DNA of 25,805 nucleotides from CAZFDT01 sp964518335. Its GTDB lineage: Bacteria; Planctomycetota; Phycisphaerae; Phycisphaerales; Phycisphaeraceae. The stretch spans positions 1-25,805 of the forward strand of contig CAZFDT010000069.1 in NCBI GenBank assembly GCA_964518335.1, written 5' to 3'. The position numbers were made by a program, and so were the translations under genes. Positions 12,107 through 19,412 of the stretch are shown piece by piece (the first letter of the stretch is position 1; each line of letters begins with the position of its first letter). The notes beneath the pieces were generated by a model. That model was not told the origin of the DNA. It was given only the letters and a program-made list of their open reading frames with translations, and searched no databases.

Positions 12107-12112
12107 TACAAT
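12107..12112 (+). promoter_or_regulatory. -10 element TACAAT upstream of aroB
   Basis: Same CCCGTACAAT context as at 11269. It is embedded in the small inverted repeat CCCGT (12103-12107) / ACGGG (12114-12118) and lies 15 bases before ATG 12128. Confidence 0.4.
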
Positions 12113-12127
12113 CACGGGTTCGCCACC

Positions 12128-13318
12128 ATGACCCAAGCCCACAGCCGATCCACCGACCTCGAATCGCTCGCCCACGCCGACGCGGCGGCCCTACGGCCCA
12201 ACCCCCCGGCCCGCGCCGCCATGACCAGCGTCACCCTCACCCTCGACCAGCCCACGCACACCTACGACGTGAAGATCGGCGCCGGCCTGCTCGCCCAGAT
12301 CGGCCCGCTCATGCGCCGCGTCGCCCCGCACGACCGCACCGCCATCGTCGCCGACGTTGCAGTGGCCCCGCAGCACGGCCCGACCGTCACCCAGAGCGTC
12401 CAGGCCGCCGGATACAACGGCGTCTTCCACACCCGACAGTTCGGCGAGACCGGCAAGAACCTCCGCACCGTCCGCGACCTCTACGAGGTGTTCATCAAGC
12501 AGCGACTCGAGCGACACAGCCCCGTCGTCGCCTTCGGCGGCGGCGTCGTCGGCGACAGCGTCGGGTTCGCCGCCTCCACCTACCTCCGCGGCGTGCCGTT
12601 CATCCAGTGCCCGACCACACTCCTGGCCATGGTCGATGCCTCCGTCGGCGGCAAGGTCGGCGTCAACCTCTCCCACGGCAAGAACCTCATCGGATCGTTC
12701 TGCCAGCCCGTGCTTGTGGTCATCGACACCGACACGCTCGAATCCCTGCCCCGGCGCGAGCTGCGCGGCGGCATGGCCGAGTGCGTCAAGCACGCCATGA
12801 TCCGCGACCCGGCCCTTTTTGACTGGATCGACGCCAACCTCGATCGCATCATGAACCTCGATCCGGCGACGCTCGTCGAGCTGGTCCACCGCAACGTGCA
12901 GATCAAGGCCAACGTCGTCATGGCCGACGAACGCGAGAAGGGCGAGCGGGCGCATCTGAACTTCGGCCACACCTTCGCCCACGCCATCGAGGCGACCAGC
13001 GGCTTCGAGCGCTTCAGCCACGGCGAGGCGGTGAGCCTGGGCATGGTCGCCGCCACGCGACTGGCGGCAACGATCGGCATGTGCCCGACAGACCTGTCCG
13101 ATCGCCTTGTCAATCTGCTGACGCGCATCGGCCTGCCCACCTACGCCCACGAACTGGCGCAGAACGGCCACCTGATCGAGGTCATGCGCCTCGACAAGAA
13201 AGTCGCCGACGGCAAGATCCGCCTCATCCTCCCCGACCGCATGGGCAACGTCGTCGTGCGCAACGACATCACCGAGGATCAGATCGCCGCGACGCTCAAC
13301 ACGCTTCGCCGCGGCTGA
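12128..13318 (+). CDS. aroB: 3-dehydroquinate synthase
   Basis: Converts DAHP to 3-dehydroquinate in the shikimate pathway, using NAD and a divalent metal. The NAD-binding segment is VVAFGGGVVGDSVGF (133-147), followed by PTTLLAMVDASVGGKVGVN (162-180). Metal ligands fit Glu218 (GGMAECVKH), His281 (NFGHTFAHAIE) and His298 (FSHGEAVSLGM), with the 63- and 17-residue spacings usual for bacterial AroB. The start is uncertain: ATG 12128 gives 396 residues with a 31-residue disordered leader, while ATG 12221 gives a standard 365-residue protein. The promoter-like TACAAT at 12107 favours the first; conservation favours the second. It is convergent with the DUF4870 gene, 27 bases away. No other aro genes are in the window. 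Confidence 0.97.
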   Translation: MTQAHSRSTDLESLAHADAAALRPNPPARAAMTSVTLTLDQPTHTYDVKIGAGLLAQIGPLMRRVAPHDRTAIVADVAVAPQHGPTVTQSVQAAGYNGVFHTRQFGETGKNLRTVRDLYEVFIKQRLERHSPVVAFGGGVVGDSVGFAASTYLRGVPFIQCPTTLLAMVDASVGGKVGVNLSHGKNLIGSFCQPVLVVIDTDTLESLPRRELRGGMAECVKHAMIRDPALFDWIDANLDRIMNLDPATLVELVHRNVQIKANVVMADEREKGERAHLNFGHTFAHAIEATSGFERFSHGEAVSLGMVAATRLAATIGMCPTDLSDRLVNLLTRIGLPTYAHELAQNGHLIEVMRLDKKVADGKIRLILPDRMGNVVVRNDITEDQIAATLNTLRRG

Positions 13319-13345
13319 CCCCTGCAACGTGGCGTCGGCCGCCCC

Positions 13346-13723
13346 TCACTTGATCAGACGGATCGCAAAGGGATAGCGGTAGCGCACGCCCTCGTTGGCC
13401 TTCATGCCGCCGATGATGTTGAAGATCAGGTCCACGATGATGACCGCCGGCATCAGCACGCAGCCGATGATGGCGAACGTCGTGACCGAGGCCACGACGT
13501 AGCCGATGAGCATCGTGATCTCCCAGTTGAGGGCCTCCTTGGCCTGATCGGAGACGAACTCGCTCTCGTCCTTCTTGACGAGCCAGATGATGAGCGGGCC
13601 GATGAACCCGACGATGCCCAGCAGGTGAGCAGCCATCGCCATGGTCTTGATGTCCTTGGTCAGCTCCTCGGACGAGGGTGCGGTTTCAGAGGGCGAGGGG
13701 GGAGGTGTGGTGGGCTCGGTCAT
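13346..13723 (-). CDS. DUF4870 (Tic20-like) small membrane protein
   Basis: A 125-residue protein with a Pro/Ser-rich disordered N-terminus (1-25) and three likely transmembrane helices (about 30-50, 70-88, 88-108). VSDQAKEALNWEIT and the C-terminal KANEGVRYRYPFAIRLIK are typical of DUF4870 proteins as I recall them. Function is unknown; the fold is compared with Tic20-type membrane proteins. AAAGGA (reverse of 13731-13736) lies 7 bases before the ATG, a good ribosome site. It is transcribed divergently from exbD across an 80-base spacer. Confidence 0.88.
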   Translation of the reverse strand: MTEPTTPPPSPSETAPSSEELTKDIKTMAMAAHLLGIVGFIGPLIIWLVKKDESEFVSDQAKEALNWEITMLIGYVVASVTTFAIIGCVLMPAVIIVDLIFNIIGGMKANEGVRYRYPFAIRLIK

Positions 13724-13757
13724 GGAAACGTCCTTTCATACGTGGCAAGCCGGTCGC

Positions 13758-13786
13758 AGTATCGTCGCCCGGACGGATTTACGCAA
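13758..13786 (-). promoter_or_regulatory. Candidate promoter for the DUF4870 gene
   Basis: On the minus strand, TTGCGT (13786-13781), a 17-bp spacer and GATACT (13763-13758), 34 bases upstream of the ATG. The matches are modest (3/6 and 4/6). Confidence 0.3.
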
Positions 13787-13791
13787 CGTCC

Positions 13792-13797
13792 TACAAT
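13792..13797 (+). promoter_or_regulatory. -10 element TACAAT upstream of exbD
   Basis: TACAAT ends 6 bases before the GTG start at 13804, the same geometry as at 11269, again predicting a leaderless mRNA. Confidence 0.45.
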
Positions 13798-13803
13798 GAT
13801 GGC

Positions 13804-14271
13804 GTGCCCAACCTCCGCCGCCATGACCTGTCGCCCCGCGTCGAACTGCTGCCGCTGATCGACGTAATCTTCCTGCTGCTGACGTTTTTCATCTACAGCC
13901 TGATCGTGATGCGGTACATGCCCAACGTGTTGCCGGTGAAGCTGTCACCGGTGACCGCGGGCCAGACCGCCAAGCTGGCCGAGCTGCAGGCGATCACCAT
14001 CGATCGGGCGGGGGTGGTGTACGTCAACCGCGAGGCGGTGGCGTCGGGCGAGCTGGACGCGAAGCTGGCCGAACTGGCGGCGATCCAGGACACGATCAAG
14101 CTGGTGATTGCGATGGAGGAGCTGGACGCGGCGGCGCGGGGCGAGGCGTCGCCGGCTCCGTCCGCTGCTGCAGTGGACCGAGGCCCGCTGCTGATGGACG
14201 TGATCGGGCGCGTGCGCCGGGCGGGCATCGAGAACTTCGAGCTGCTGGGCGATCCCAGACCCGCGGAGTAG
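13804..14271 (+). CDS. exbD: ExbD/TolR family biopolymer transport protein
   Basis: A 155-residue inner-membrane protein. A short cytoplasmic N-terminus (VPNLRRHDLSPRVELLPL) leads into one transmembrane helix, LIDVIFLLLTFFIYSL, with the proton-carrying Asp at residue 20 as in ExbD/TolR. The periplasmic domain follows. It has an Ala/Pro/Ser-rich insertion (AARGEASPAPSAAAVDRG) between the usual strand TIKLVIAMEELD and the final helix LLMDVIGRVRRAGIENFELL. GTG 13804 is the only sensible start: it gives the standard N-terminus and lies 6 bases after TACAAT. The tonB-like gene starts 2 bases after the stop, so they form an operon. No exbB/tolQ partner lies in the window. Confidence 0.9.
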   Translation: MPNLRRHDLSPRVELLPLIDVIFLLLTFFIYSLIVMRYMPNVLPVKLSPVTAGQTAKLAELQAITIDRAGVVYVNREAVASGELDAKLAELAAIQDTIKLVIAMEELDAAARGEASPAPSAAAVDRGPLLMDVIGRVRRAGIENFELLGDPRPAE

Positions 14272-14273
14272 GC

Positions 14274-15149
14274 ATGTTCGATCGGGAAGTCATCCTGCCG
14301 CTGGTCGTCGGAGCCGTGATCGCGGTGCTGGTGAACCTGCTGCTGTTGCCCACGGTGTCGCTGCTGGACTCAGGCTGGTCGTGGCAGGGGATTCACCGCC
14401 AGCGACGCGACAGGCCCGTGCTCGAGTCGCCTTCGGACATCCGCTATGGCACGGACGACGGCCGCGTGTCGAGCGTGGCGTGGATCCCCTACGAGGCGTA
14501 CGAGGAACTGGTGGCGCCCCCGTCGCGGCTGCTGCAGCCGGCGGTTCAGCAGGAGGTGGATCCGGTGCCGCAGGCGCCGGTCGTGCCCGATCCCACGCCG
14601 CCGATGCCGCCGACGCAGGAGCAGGTGACGCCCCAGCCTCCGCCGCCCACGGCGACTCCGCGCGTGGAGCTGCCGCCCGAGGGGGACGTTGCCGTGAGCT
14701 TGCCCGCGCCCCCCGCGCCGCCTGCGCCGCCCAACCCCGACGCACAACCGGTGGAACAGCCCACGCCGCCTGCCGCCGACGCCGGGGGCCGGCCCACCGC
14801 CGCGCCCAAGGTCGATCGCGACGCCGATCCCGTCATGATCACCGAGCGGCCGTTCCCCGTTCGCCCGGGCCAGGTCGTCGCTGCCGAAGGCATCGAAATC
14901 AAAACCGCTCGGCCGCAGTTCAGCCTCACTACGGCCCTCACCGCCATCCCGCTCAACCCCATCGTCAGCATCACCTTCGAGCCCGATGGCAGCGTGTACG
15001 ATGCGAAGATCATCCGCTCCAGCGGTTACGCCGACGTCGATGGCCCCGTCCTGGCCTGCCTTTACCGCTGGCGCGCCGGCGGCGAAGCGCTGCAACGCCT
15101 GGGCCAGCGCTTCACCGGCGAGTGGAAAATCATGCTCATTGACGAGTAG
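14274..15149 (+). CDS. TonB-like energy-transducing protein
   Basis: A 291-residue protein with TonB layout: an N-terminal transmembrane helix (about 7-30, ILPLVVGAVIAVLVNLLLLP); a periplasmic region with many Pro, Gln and Val-Pro repeats (about 85-190, e.g. PVPQAPVVPDPTPPMPPT); and a C-terminal domain (about 215-291). The C-terminal domain includes IVSITFEPDGSVYDAKIIRS and YADVDGPVLACLYRWRAGG, which resembles the TonB C-terminal strand-helix pattern. With ExbD it would couple the proton gradient to the outer membrane. The N-terminal helix lacks the classical SxxxH motif, but His41 lies shortly after it. Alternatively it could be a TolA-like or AgmX/GltG-like protein. It follows exbD by 2 bases. 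Confidence 0.75.
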   Translation: MFDREVILPLVVGAVIAVLVNLLLLPTVSLLDSGWSWQGIHRQRRDRPVLESPSDIRYGTDDGRVSSVAWIPYEAYEELVAPPSRLLQPAVQQEVDPVPQAPVVPDPTPPMPPTQEQVTPQPPPPTATPRVELPPEGDVAVSLPAPPAPPAPPNPDAQPVEQPTPPAADAGGRPTAAPKVDRDADPVMITERPFPVRPGQVVAAEGIEIKTARPQFSLTTALTAIPLNPIVSITFEPDGSVYDAKIIRSSGYADVDGPVLACLYRWRAGGEALQRLGQRFTGEWKIMLIDE

Positions 15150-15157
15150 CGCTCAGG

Positions 15158-15235
15158 GGTGAGTCGTCGGTGGTGCCCGCTCGCCTCGCATCGCGTGTAC
15201 GATTCCACCACTCTCCACACCACTGACCACTCACC
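15158..15235. repeat. 18-bp imperfect inverted repeat around a CCAC-rich spacer
   Basis: Arms 15158-15175 and 15218-15235 are complementary at 16 of 18 positions; one of the two others forms a G-U pair in RNA. The right arm belongs to a nearly G-free CCAC/CACT tract (about 15205-15247). The loop contains TACGAT (15198-15203), a possible -10 for the next gene. It may be a weak terminator for exbD-tonB or a remnant repeat element. Confidence 0.6.
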
Positions 15236-15247
15236 ACGCACTCCCCC

Positions 15248-15562
15248 ATGCAACGCACCGAGCACGGCTACATCATCATCTCCTGCGACTACTGCGGGAC
15301 GGACTGGGACGAGATCAAGCCGATGATCGAAGGTCATCGCGGCAGCGTGCTGTGTCTCAACTGCCTGAAGATCGCGTTGGCGGACCTGCGGCCCGCCGAC
15401 GAGGAGTTCTTCTGCAACCTTTGCGTGCGCGAGAAGATCGCTGTGGGTACGTTGCGGTGGACCAGTCTCGCCACCGGCGTGCATGCGTGCCAGAGCTGCA
15501 TCCACCAGGCCGCGGGAACATTCAGCAAGGACCCGGACGTGGACTGGAAGTGGCAGCGGTAG
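15248..15562 (+). CDS. Protein with four CxxC motifs; N-terminal half ClpX zinc-finger-like
   Basis: A 104-residue protein with four CxxC pairs: Cys13/16, 36/39, 56/59 and 81/84, enough for two structural zinc sites. The first half (CDYCGTDWDEIKPMIEGH, then VLCLNCLKIAL) follows the spacing and sequence style of the ClpX N-terminal zinc-binding domain (CSFCGKSxxEVxxLIAGP...ICDEC). The second half (FFCNLCVREKI... ACQSCIHQAAG) looks like a more degenerate repeat. There is no AAA+ domain, so it could be a free adaptor-like or nucleic-acid-binding zinc protein; this is inference. No ribosome site is evident before ATG 15248. The leader is a CCAC-rich tract. The gene is convergent with the TPR gene, with only 4 bases between stops. 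Confidence 0.75.
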   Translation: MQRTEHGYIIISCDYCGTDWDEIKPMIEGHRGSVLCLNCLKIALADLRPADEEFFCNLCVREKIAVGTLRWTSLATGVHACQSCIHQAAGTFSKDPDVDWKWQR

Positions 15563-15566
15563 GCAG

Positions 15567-16781
15567 TTACGCCGCGATGCGGCGCCCCAGCCGCATCGCC
15601 AGCCCCGACGCCGCGGCATAGCTGGGGTTCAGACGCAGCGCTTCGCTCACGGCCGCATCGGCCTCTCGATGCTGGCCCAGCGCGGCGCGGCACGACGCCA
15701 AGTGATAGTGCGCGTCGGCCCGGCGCGGATATCGCTTGACCTGGCGCTGCAGCGTCGCCGTGGCCTGACGCAGAAGCGTCTGCAGCGGTGACGGCGACGG
15801 CGCCTCGGCGTCATGCAGCCGCCGCGTGGCTCGGTTCACCGCCAGCCCGCACGCCGCATGTGGCCACAGCTCGGCAATGCTCTGCTGTCGCTCCTGGCGC
15901 GAGGCGTGCAAATCCAGATGTCGCCTGGCTTGGCTCGCCGCTCGATCGTGCCCCGTCTCGATCGCGCACAGCAGCAGCCCGGTCCATGCTCGCACACCGC
16001 CGTGACCGTGACGGATCGCCCGCCACCAGGCCCGGCCCGCCGCGGCCAGTCGCCCCGCGTGCATGTGCGCCCGTGCCCGCGCCTCGGGGTTTTCCAGCAG
16101 CCGCGTGGCCAGCGCATCGTCACCCATGGCGTCGGCCAGACGCCCGGCGTCGTCGCGCAGCGCCGGGTCGCTTGCGTGCATGCGCAACAGTTGCCTGTAA
16201 AGCTCCTGCCCATCGCGCCAGCGTCCGGCGCGCACCATCAGGCGGGCTACGTGCGTCTGGTCAGGCGAGTCATCCGCGTGCATGAGCAGCGCGATCGCCT
16301 CGTCGGGGTCAGCCATTTCGACGAGGGACGCCAGCGTTCGCCTGGCGGCGCTGTCGGTGGGGCACAGTCGCACCACGGTGCGCAGCGCCTGGGCGGCGCG
16401 GTCGGGCTGGTTCAACTGCAGCGCCATGTCCGCCGCCGCCCGATGCGGGCGCGGGTCGTCGGGAAAGCGCCGGATCAGATCGTCGGCTAGCCGCAGCGCC
16501 AGCGCGTACTCGCCCGCGGCCGCCAGGGCCTGTAACCGCAGCATGGCCACGTCCGGGCGACCTTGCGCCTGCTCGTGGTGCAGATCCACTGCATCCAGCG
16601 CCGCCAGTGTGGCCTGCGGCCGATGCAGCGCGAGCTGCGCCCGTGCCTCGATGAGTCGCGCCCGCACGTCGCCCGGATCGCGCTGCAGGATCGTTCGAAC
16701 CAGCGACAACGCAGCTTGGGGCTGCTGCTGTTGCAGCGCCTGGCGGGCCTCGTCAAGGATGGCGTCATCGTCATGGTTCAT
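15567..16781 (-). CDS. TPR-repeat protein (second of a coupled pair)
   Basis: A 404-residue, almost wholly alpha-helical protein of tetratricopeptide-like repeats with no signal peptide. Clear units are EARQALQQQQPQAALSLVRT, ALAAAGEYALALRLADDLIR, AADMALQLNQPDRAAQALRT and, near the C-terminus, ADAHYHLASCRAALGQHREA. It is rich in Ala, Arg and His, and probably serves as a scaffold or binding protein. The start ATG at 16781 overlaps the stop of the upstream TPR gene as ATGA, so translation is coupled. The frame is open far upstream of 16781, but that part is the shadow of the other gene. Partner unknown. Confidence 0.82.
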   Translation of the reverse strand: MNHDDDAILDEARQALQQQQPQAALSLVRTILQRDPGDVRARLIEARAQLALHRPQATLAALDAVDLHHEQAQGRPDVAMLRLQALAAAGEYALALRLADDLIRRFPDDPRPHRAAADMALQLNQPDRAAQALRTVVRLCPTDSAARRTLASLVEMADPDEAIALLMHADDSPDQTHVARLMVRAGRWRDGQELYRQLLRMHASDPALRDDAGRLADAMGDDALATRLLENPEARARAHMHAGRLAAAGRAWWRAIRHGHGGVRAWTGLLLCAIETGHDRAASQARRHLDLHASRQERQQSIAELWPHAACGLAVNRATRRLHDAEAPSPSPLQTLLRQATATLQRQVKRYPRRADAHYHLASCRAALGQHREADAAVSEALRLNPSYAAASGLAMRLGRRIAA

Positions 16782-17686
16782 GCGGCCAGCTCCCGGACCA
16801 GGTCCAGTGCATACGGATTGGCGGGGTCCTGCTCGAGCCACTGCGCGAGCTTGAGCTGGGCGGACTCGATGCGGCCGTCGCTGCGCTCGCGGCGGATGAG
16901 CGAGGCGCGCACGTCGGGGTACGTCGGATGCGCCGCCGCGACGCGCCGCAGCACGTCCGACGCCGCCGGCCCCACATTCAGGTCGTCGCTGATGCTCGAC
17001 AGGGTCAGCGCCAGCGTAGCGCTGTACGGATCGAGCTTCAGGCCGCGATGCGCCCATCGCCGGGCGTCGTCGAGGTCGTCGGCCAGCATGGCCAACTGCG
17101 CCATGGCCTGGCAGATCACGAGCATCTGCCGGTCGTCGGCGGCGTCGGCGGCCACGCGGTGGATCGCGCCGCGCAGCATGTGGATGTCCAGCGTGCGCGG
17201 CTGCAGCGACATCGCCGCGACAAGGCTGGGGATGACCTGCGGCGACTCGATGAGTTCGGCGGCCAGGTGCTCGATGCTGGCGTAGCTGACGCCATGCCAC
17301 GCCGTGGCCTCGTGCAACTCGATGGCCGCCAGCCACTGGGCGAAAGCGGGGTGGTGGCCGTGCTCATCGTGCAGTCGTCGCAGTAGTCGTCGGGCAGCGT
17401 CGAGCAGGCCGGTCTGCACCAGCAGGCACACGTGAAGGCGGGCGGCGTCCGCGTCAATCTCGCCGGCGGCATGGGTCATGGGGCTGAGGATGGCCACGGC
17501 GTCCCGGATCGCGCCGCGTCTGGCCAGCAGCGAGCCCAGCAGCAGTCTGGCCGCGCCCGGGGCGTCGGGCCGGCGACACCACGCGTGCAACTGCAGCTCC
17601 GCTTCGGCTATGCCGCCTTCCAGGCACAACCGACCCAGTCGTGACAGCTCGTGTTGAACGCGATCCACAGCCACGGTTGATCTCAC
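16778..17686 (-). CDS. TPR-like helical repeat protein (first of a coupled pair)
   Basis: A 302-residue protein built from about 30-40-residue helix pairs: CLEGGIAEAELQLHAWCRR, LLLGSLLARRGAIRDAVAIL and CLLVQTGLLDAARRLLRRL. DDARRWAHRGLKLDP is a good TPR C-terminal half. No signal peptide or membrane segment is seen. The start is taken as GTG 17686; GTG 17674 and GTG 17668 are in-frame alternatives, and none has a clear ribosome site. The stop overlaps the next gene by ATGA. The two proteins resemble each other in style and may act together. The gene is divergent from purF over about 200 bases. Confidence 0.75.
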   Translation of the reverse strand: MRSTVAVDRVQHELSRLGRLCLEGGIAEAELQLHAWCRRPDAPGAARLLLGSLLARRGAIRDAVAILSPMTHAAGEIDADAARLHVCLLVQTGLLDAARRLLRRLHDEHGHHPAFAQWLAAIELHEATAWHGVSYASIEHLAAELIESPQVIPSLVAAMSLQPRTLDIHMLRGAIHRVAADAADDRQMLVICQAMAQLAMLADDLDDARRWAHRGLKLDPYSATLALTLSSISDDLNVGPAASDVLRRVAAAHPTYPDVRASLIRRERSDGRIESAQLKLAQWLEQDPANPYALDLVRELAA

Positions 17687-17817
17687 ATGCGGGCCATCTC
17701 CGAAGCACCACCCACCGGACCCGGCGCGCGGCCGGACCTTGCAGCTTGTATCGGCGGGACCATCTATAGGGTTTAGGTCAACGCCAGGGCGGCGTCGGCT
17801 GCTTCGGGCGCGCGGTC

Positions 17818-17846
17818 TTGACCCCTTCGGCAGCGTCCGCTAACGT
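17818..17846 (+). promoter_or_regulatory. Candidate promoter for purF
   Basis: TTGACC (17818-17823, 5/6), a 17-bp spacer and TAACGT (17841-17846, 3/6), 42 bases before the ATG. No PurR-type operator is recognised in this spacer. Confidence 0.35.
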
Positions 17847-17888
17847 TGGCGGCAGCCCAGTCGCTCCCGTACCACCGAGATTCATCGC

Positions 17889-19409
17889 ATGTGCGGCATT
17901 GCCGGCATCGTCGCCAAAAGTGAGGTCAACCAGGGTTTGTACGACGCGCTGACCGTGCTGCAGCACCGCGGCCAGGACGCGGCGGGCATCGTCACCTGCG
18001 ACGGGAGCAAGCTGCACCTGCGCAAAGGCAACGGGCTGACGCGCGACGTGTTCCTGCAGAGCCACATGGAGGCGCTGGCGGGGAACATGGGCATCGCCCA
18101 CTGCCGCTACCCGACGGCGGGGTGCAGTTCCGCGGCTGAGGCCCAGCCGTTTTACGTCAACTCGCCGTATGGCATCACGCTGGCGCACAACGGGAACCTG
18201 ACCAACGCCGCCGACCTCAATCGCGAGCTGTTCCAGACCGACCTGCGACACATCAACACGACCAGCGACAGCGAGGTGCTGCTCAACGTCTTCGCGCACG
18301 AGCTGGGCGCGTTGCGCAAGCACACCCCGACGCCGGAGGACATTTTCTGGGCGGTGTCGCGCGTGCATCAGCGTTGCCGCGGGGCGTATGCCGTGGTGGC
18401 GATGATCACGGGCCACGGCATCCTGGGGTTTCGCGATCCCTACGGCATTCGGCCGCTGGTATTCGGCAAGCGCGACACGGGGCTGTTCGGCACCGAGTAC
18501 ATGCTCGCCAGCGAGAGCGTGGCGCTGGATGCGCTGGGCTTCGAGCTCATGCGCGACGTGCAGCCGGGCGAGGCGGTGTTCATCGATCAGTCGGGCAACC
18601 TGTTTCACCGCGGCTGCGCCCGGGAGTGGCGGCACGTGCCGTGCATTTTCGAGCACGTGTACCTGGCCCGCCCGGACTCGATGATCGACGGGATCAGCGT
18701 GTACAAGGCCCGCCTGCGCATGGGCGAGAAGCTGGCGGAGAAGATTCTGCGGCTGCGCCCGGACCACGACATCGACGTGGTGATCCCGATCCCCGACTCG
18801 GGCCGCACGTGCGCGTTGCAGTTGGCCAACAGCCTGGGCGTGCCGTACCGCGAGGGGTTCATCAAGAACCGCTACATCGGCCGCACGTTCATCATGCCGG
18901 GGCAGGCGCAGCGGAAAAAGAGCGTGCGCCACAAGCTCAACCCGATCGGGCTGGAGTTCAAGGGCAAGGTGGTGTGCCTGGTCGATGACTCGATCGTGCG
19001 AGGCACGACGTGTTCGCAGATCATCCAGATGGCGCGGGAGGCGGGGGCGCGGAAGGTCTATTTCTGCACCGCGGCGCCGCCGGTGCGGCATCCCAACGTC
19101 TATGGCATCGACATGCCCGCGGCCGACGAGCTGGTCGCCCACGGCCGCACCGAGGACCAGGTGGGCCAACTCATCGGCGCCGACTGGCTCATCTACCAGG
19201 ACCTGGACGACCTGATCGCCGCCTGCCGCGAGGGCAACCCGCGCGTCACCGAGTTCGAGACGTCGATCTTCACCGGCCGCTACGTCACCGGCGACGTCGA
19301 TGACGCCTATCTCGCCCGCTTGCACGAGTCTCGCAACGACGCGGCCAAGGCCCGGCGCGACACCAGCGACGCGACGAACCTGGCGGTCGATATCAGCACC
19401 GATGTGTGA
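17889..19409 (+). CDS. purF: Amidophosphoribosyltransferase
   Basis: First committed enzyme of purine synthesis, making phosphoribosylamine from PRPP and glutamine. The Ntn-glutaminase domain starts right after Met with nucleophile Cys2 (MCGIAGIVAK), so there is no propeptide. Further marks are LTVLQHRGQDAAGI (21-34), RYPTAG (73-78) and LAHNGNLTN (98-106). The phosphoribosyltransferase domain has the PRPP loop VVCLVDDSIVRGTT (361-374) and NRYIGRTFIMPGQ (327-339). At 506 residues it is the length of the E. coli enzyme (505) and follows it closely along its whole length as I recall that sequence. The Bacillus-type enzyme instead carries a propeptide and iron-sulfur cysteines. Transcription is single-gene, convergent with the DUF4340 gene with 3 bases between stops. 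The start has only a weak ribosome site. Confidence 0.97.
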   Translation: MCGIAGIVAKSEVNQGLYDALTVLQHRGQDAAGIVTCDGSKLHLRKGNGLTRDVFLQSHMEALAGNMGIAHCRYPTAGCSSAAEAQPFYVNSPYGITLAHNGNLTNAADLNRELFQTDLRHINTTSDSEVLLNVFAHELGALRKHTPTPEDIFWAVSRVHQRCRGAYAVVAMITGHGILGFRDPYGIRPLVFGKRDTGLFGTEYMLASESVALDALGFELMRDVQPGEAVFIDQSGNLFHRGCAREWRHVPCIFEHVYLARPDSMIDGISVYKARLRMGEKLAEKILRLRPDHDIDVVIPIPDSGRTCALQLANSLGVPYREGFIKNRYIGRTFIMPGQAQRKKSVRHKLNPIGLEFKGKVVCLVDDSIVRGTTCSQIIQMAREAGARKVYFCTAAPPVRHPNVYGIDMPAADELVAHGRTEDQVGQLIGADWLIYQDLDDLIAACREGNPRVTEFETSIFTGRYVTGDVDDAYLARLHESRNDAAKARRDTSDATNLAVDISTDV

Positions 19410-19412
19410 CGG

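Noticed and set aside
17715..17738. Direct repeat CCGGACC (17715-17721 and 17732-17738) in the purF/TPR spacer.
   Set aside because: Only two short GC-rich copies, within chance for this composition.
17778..19325. A 515-codon minus-strand frame opposite purF.
   Set aside because: It is the shadow of purF, which is unmistakable on the plus strand.
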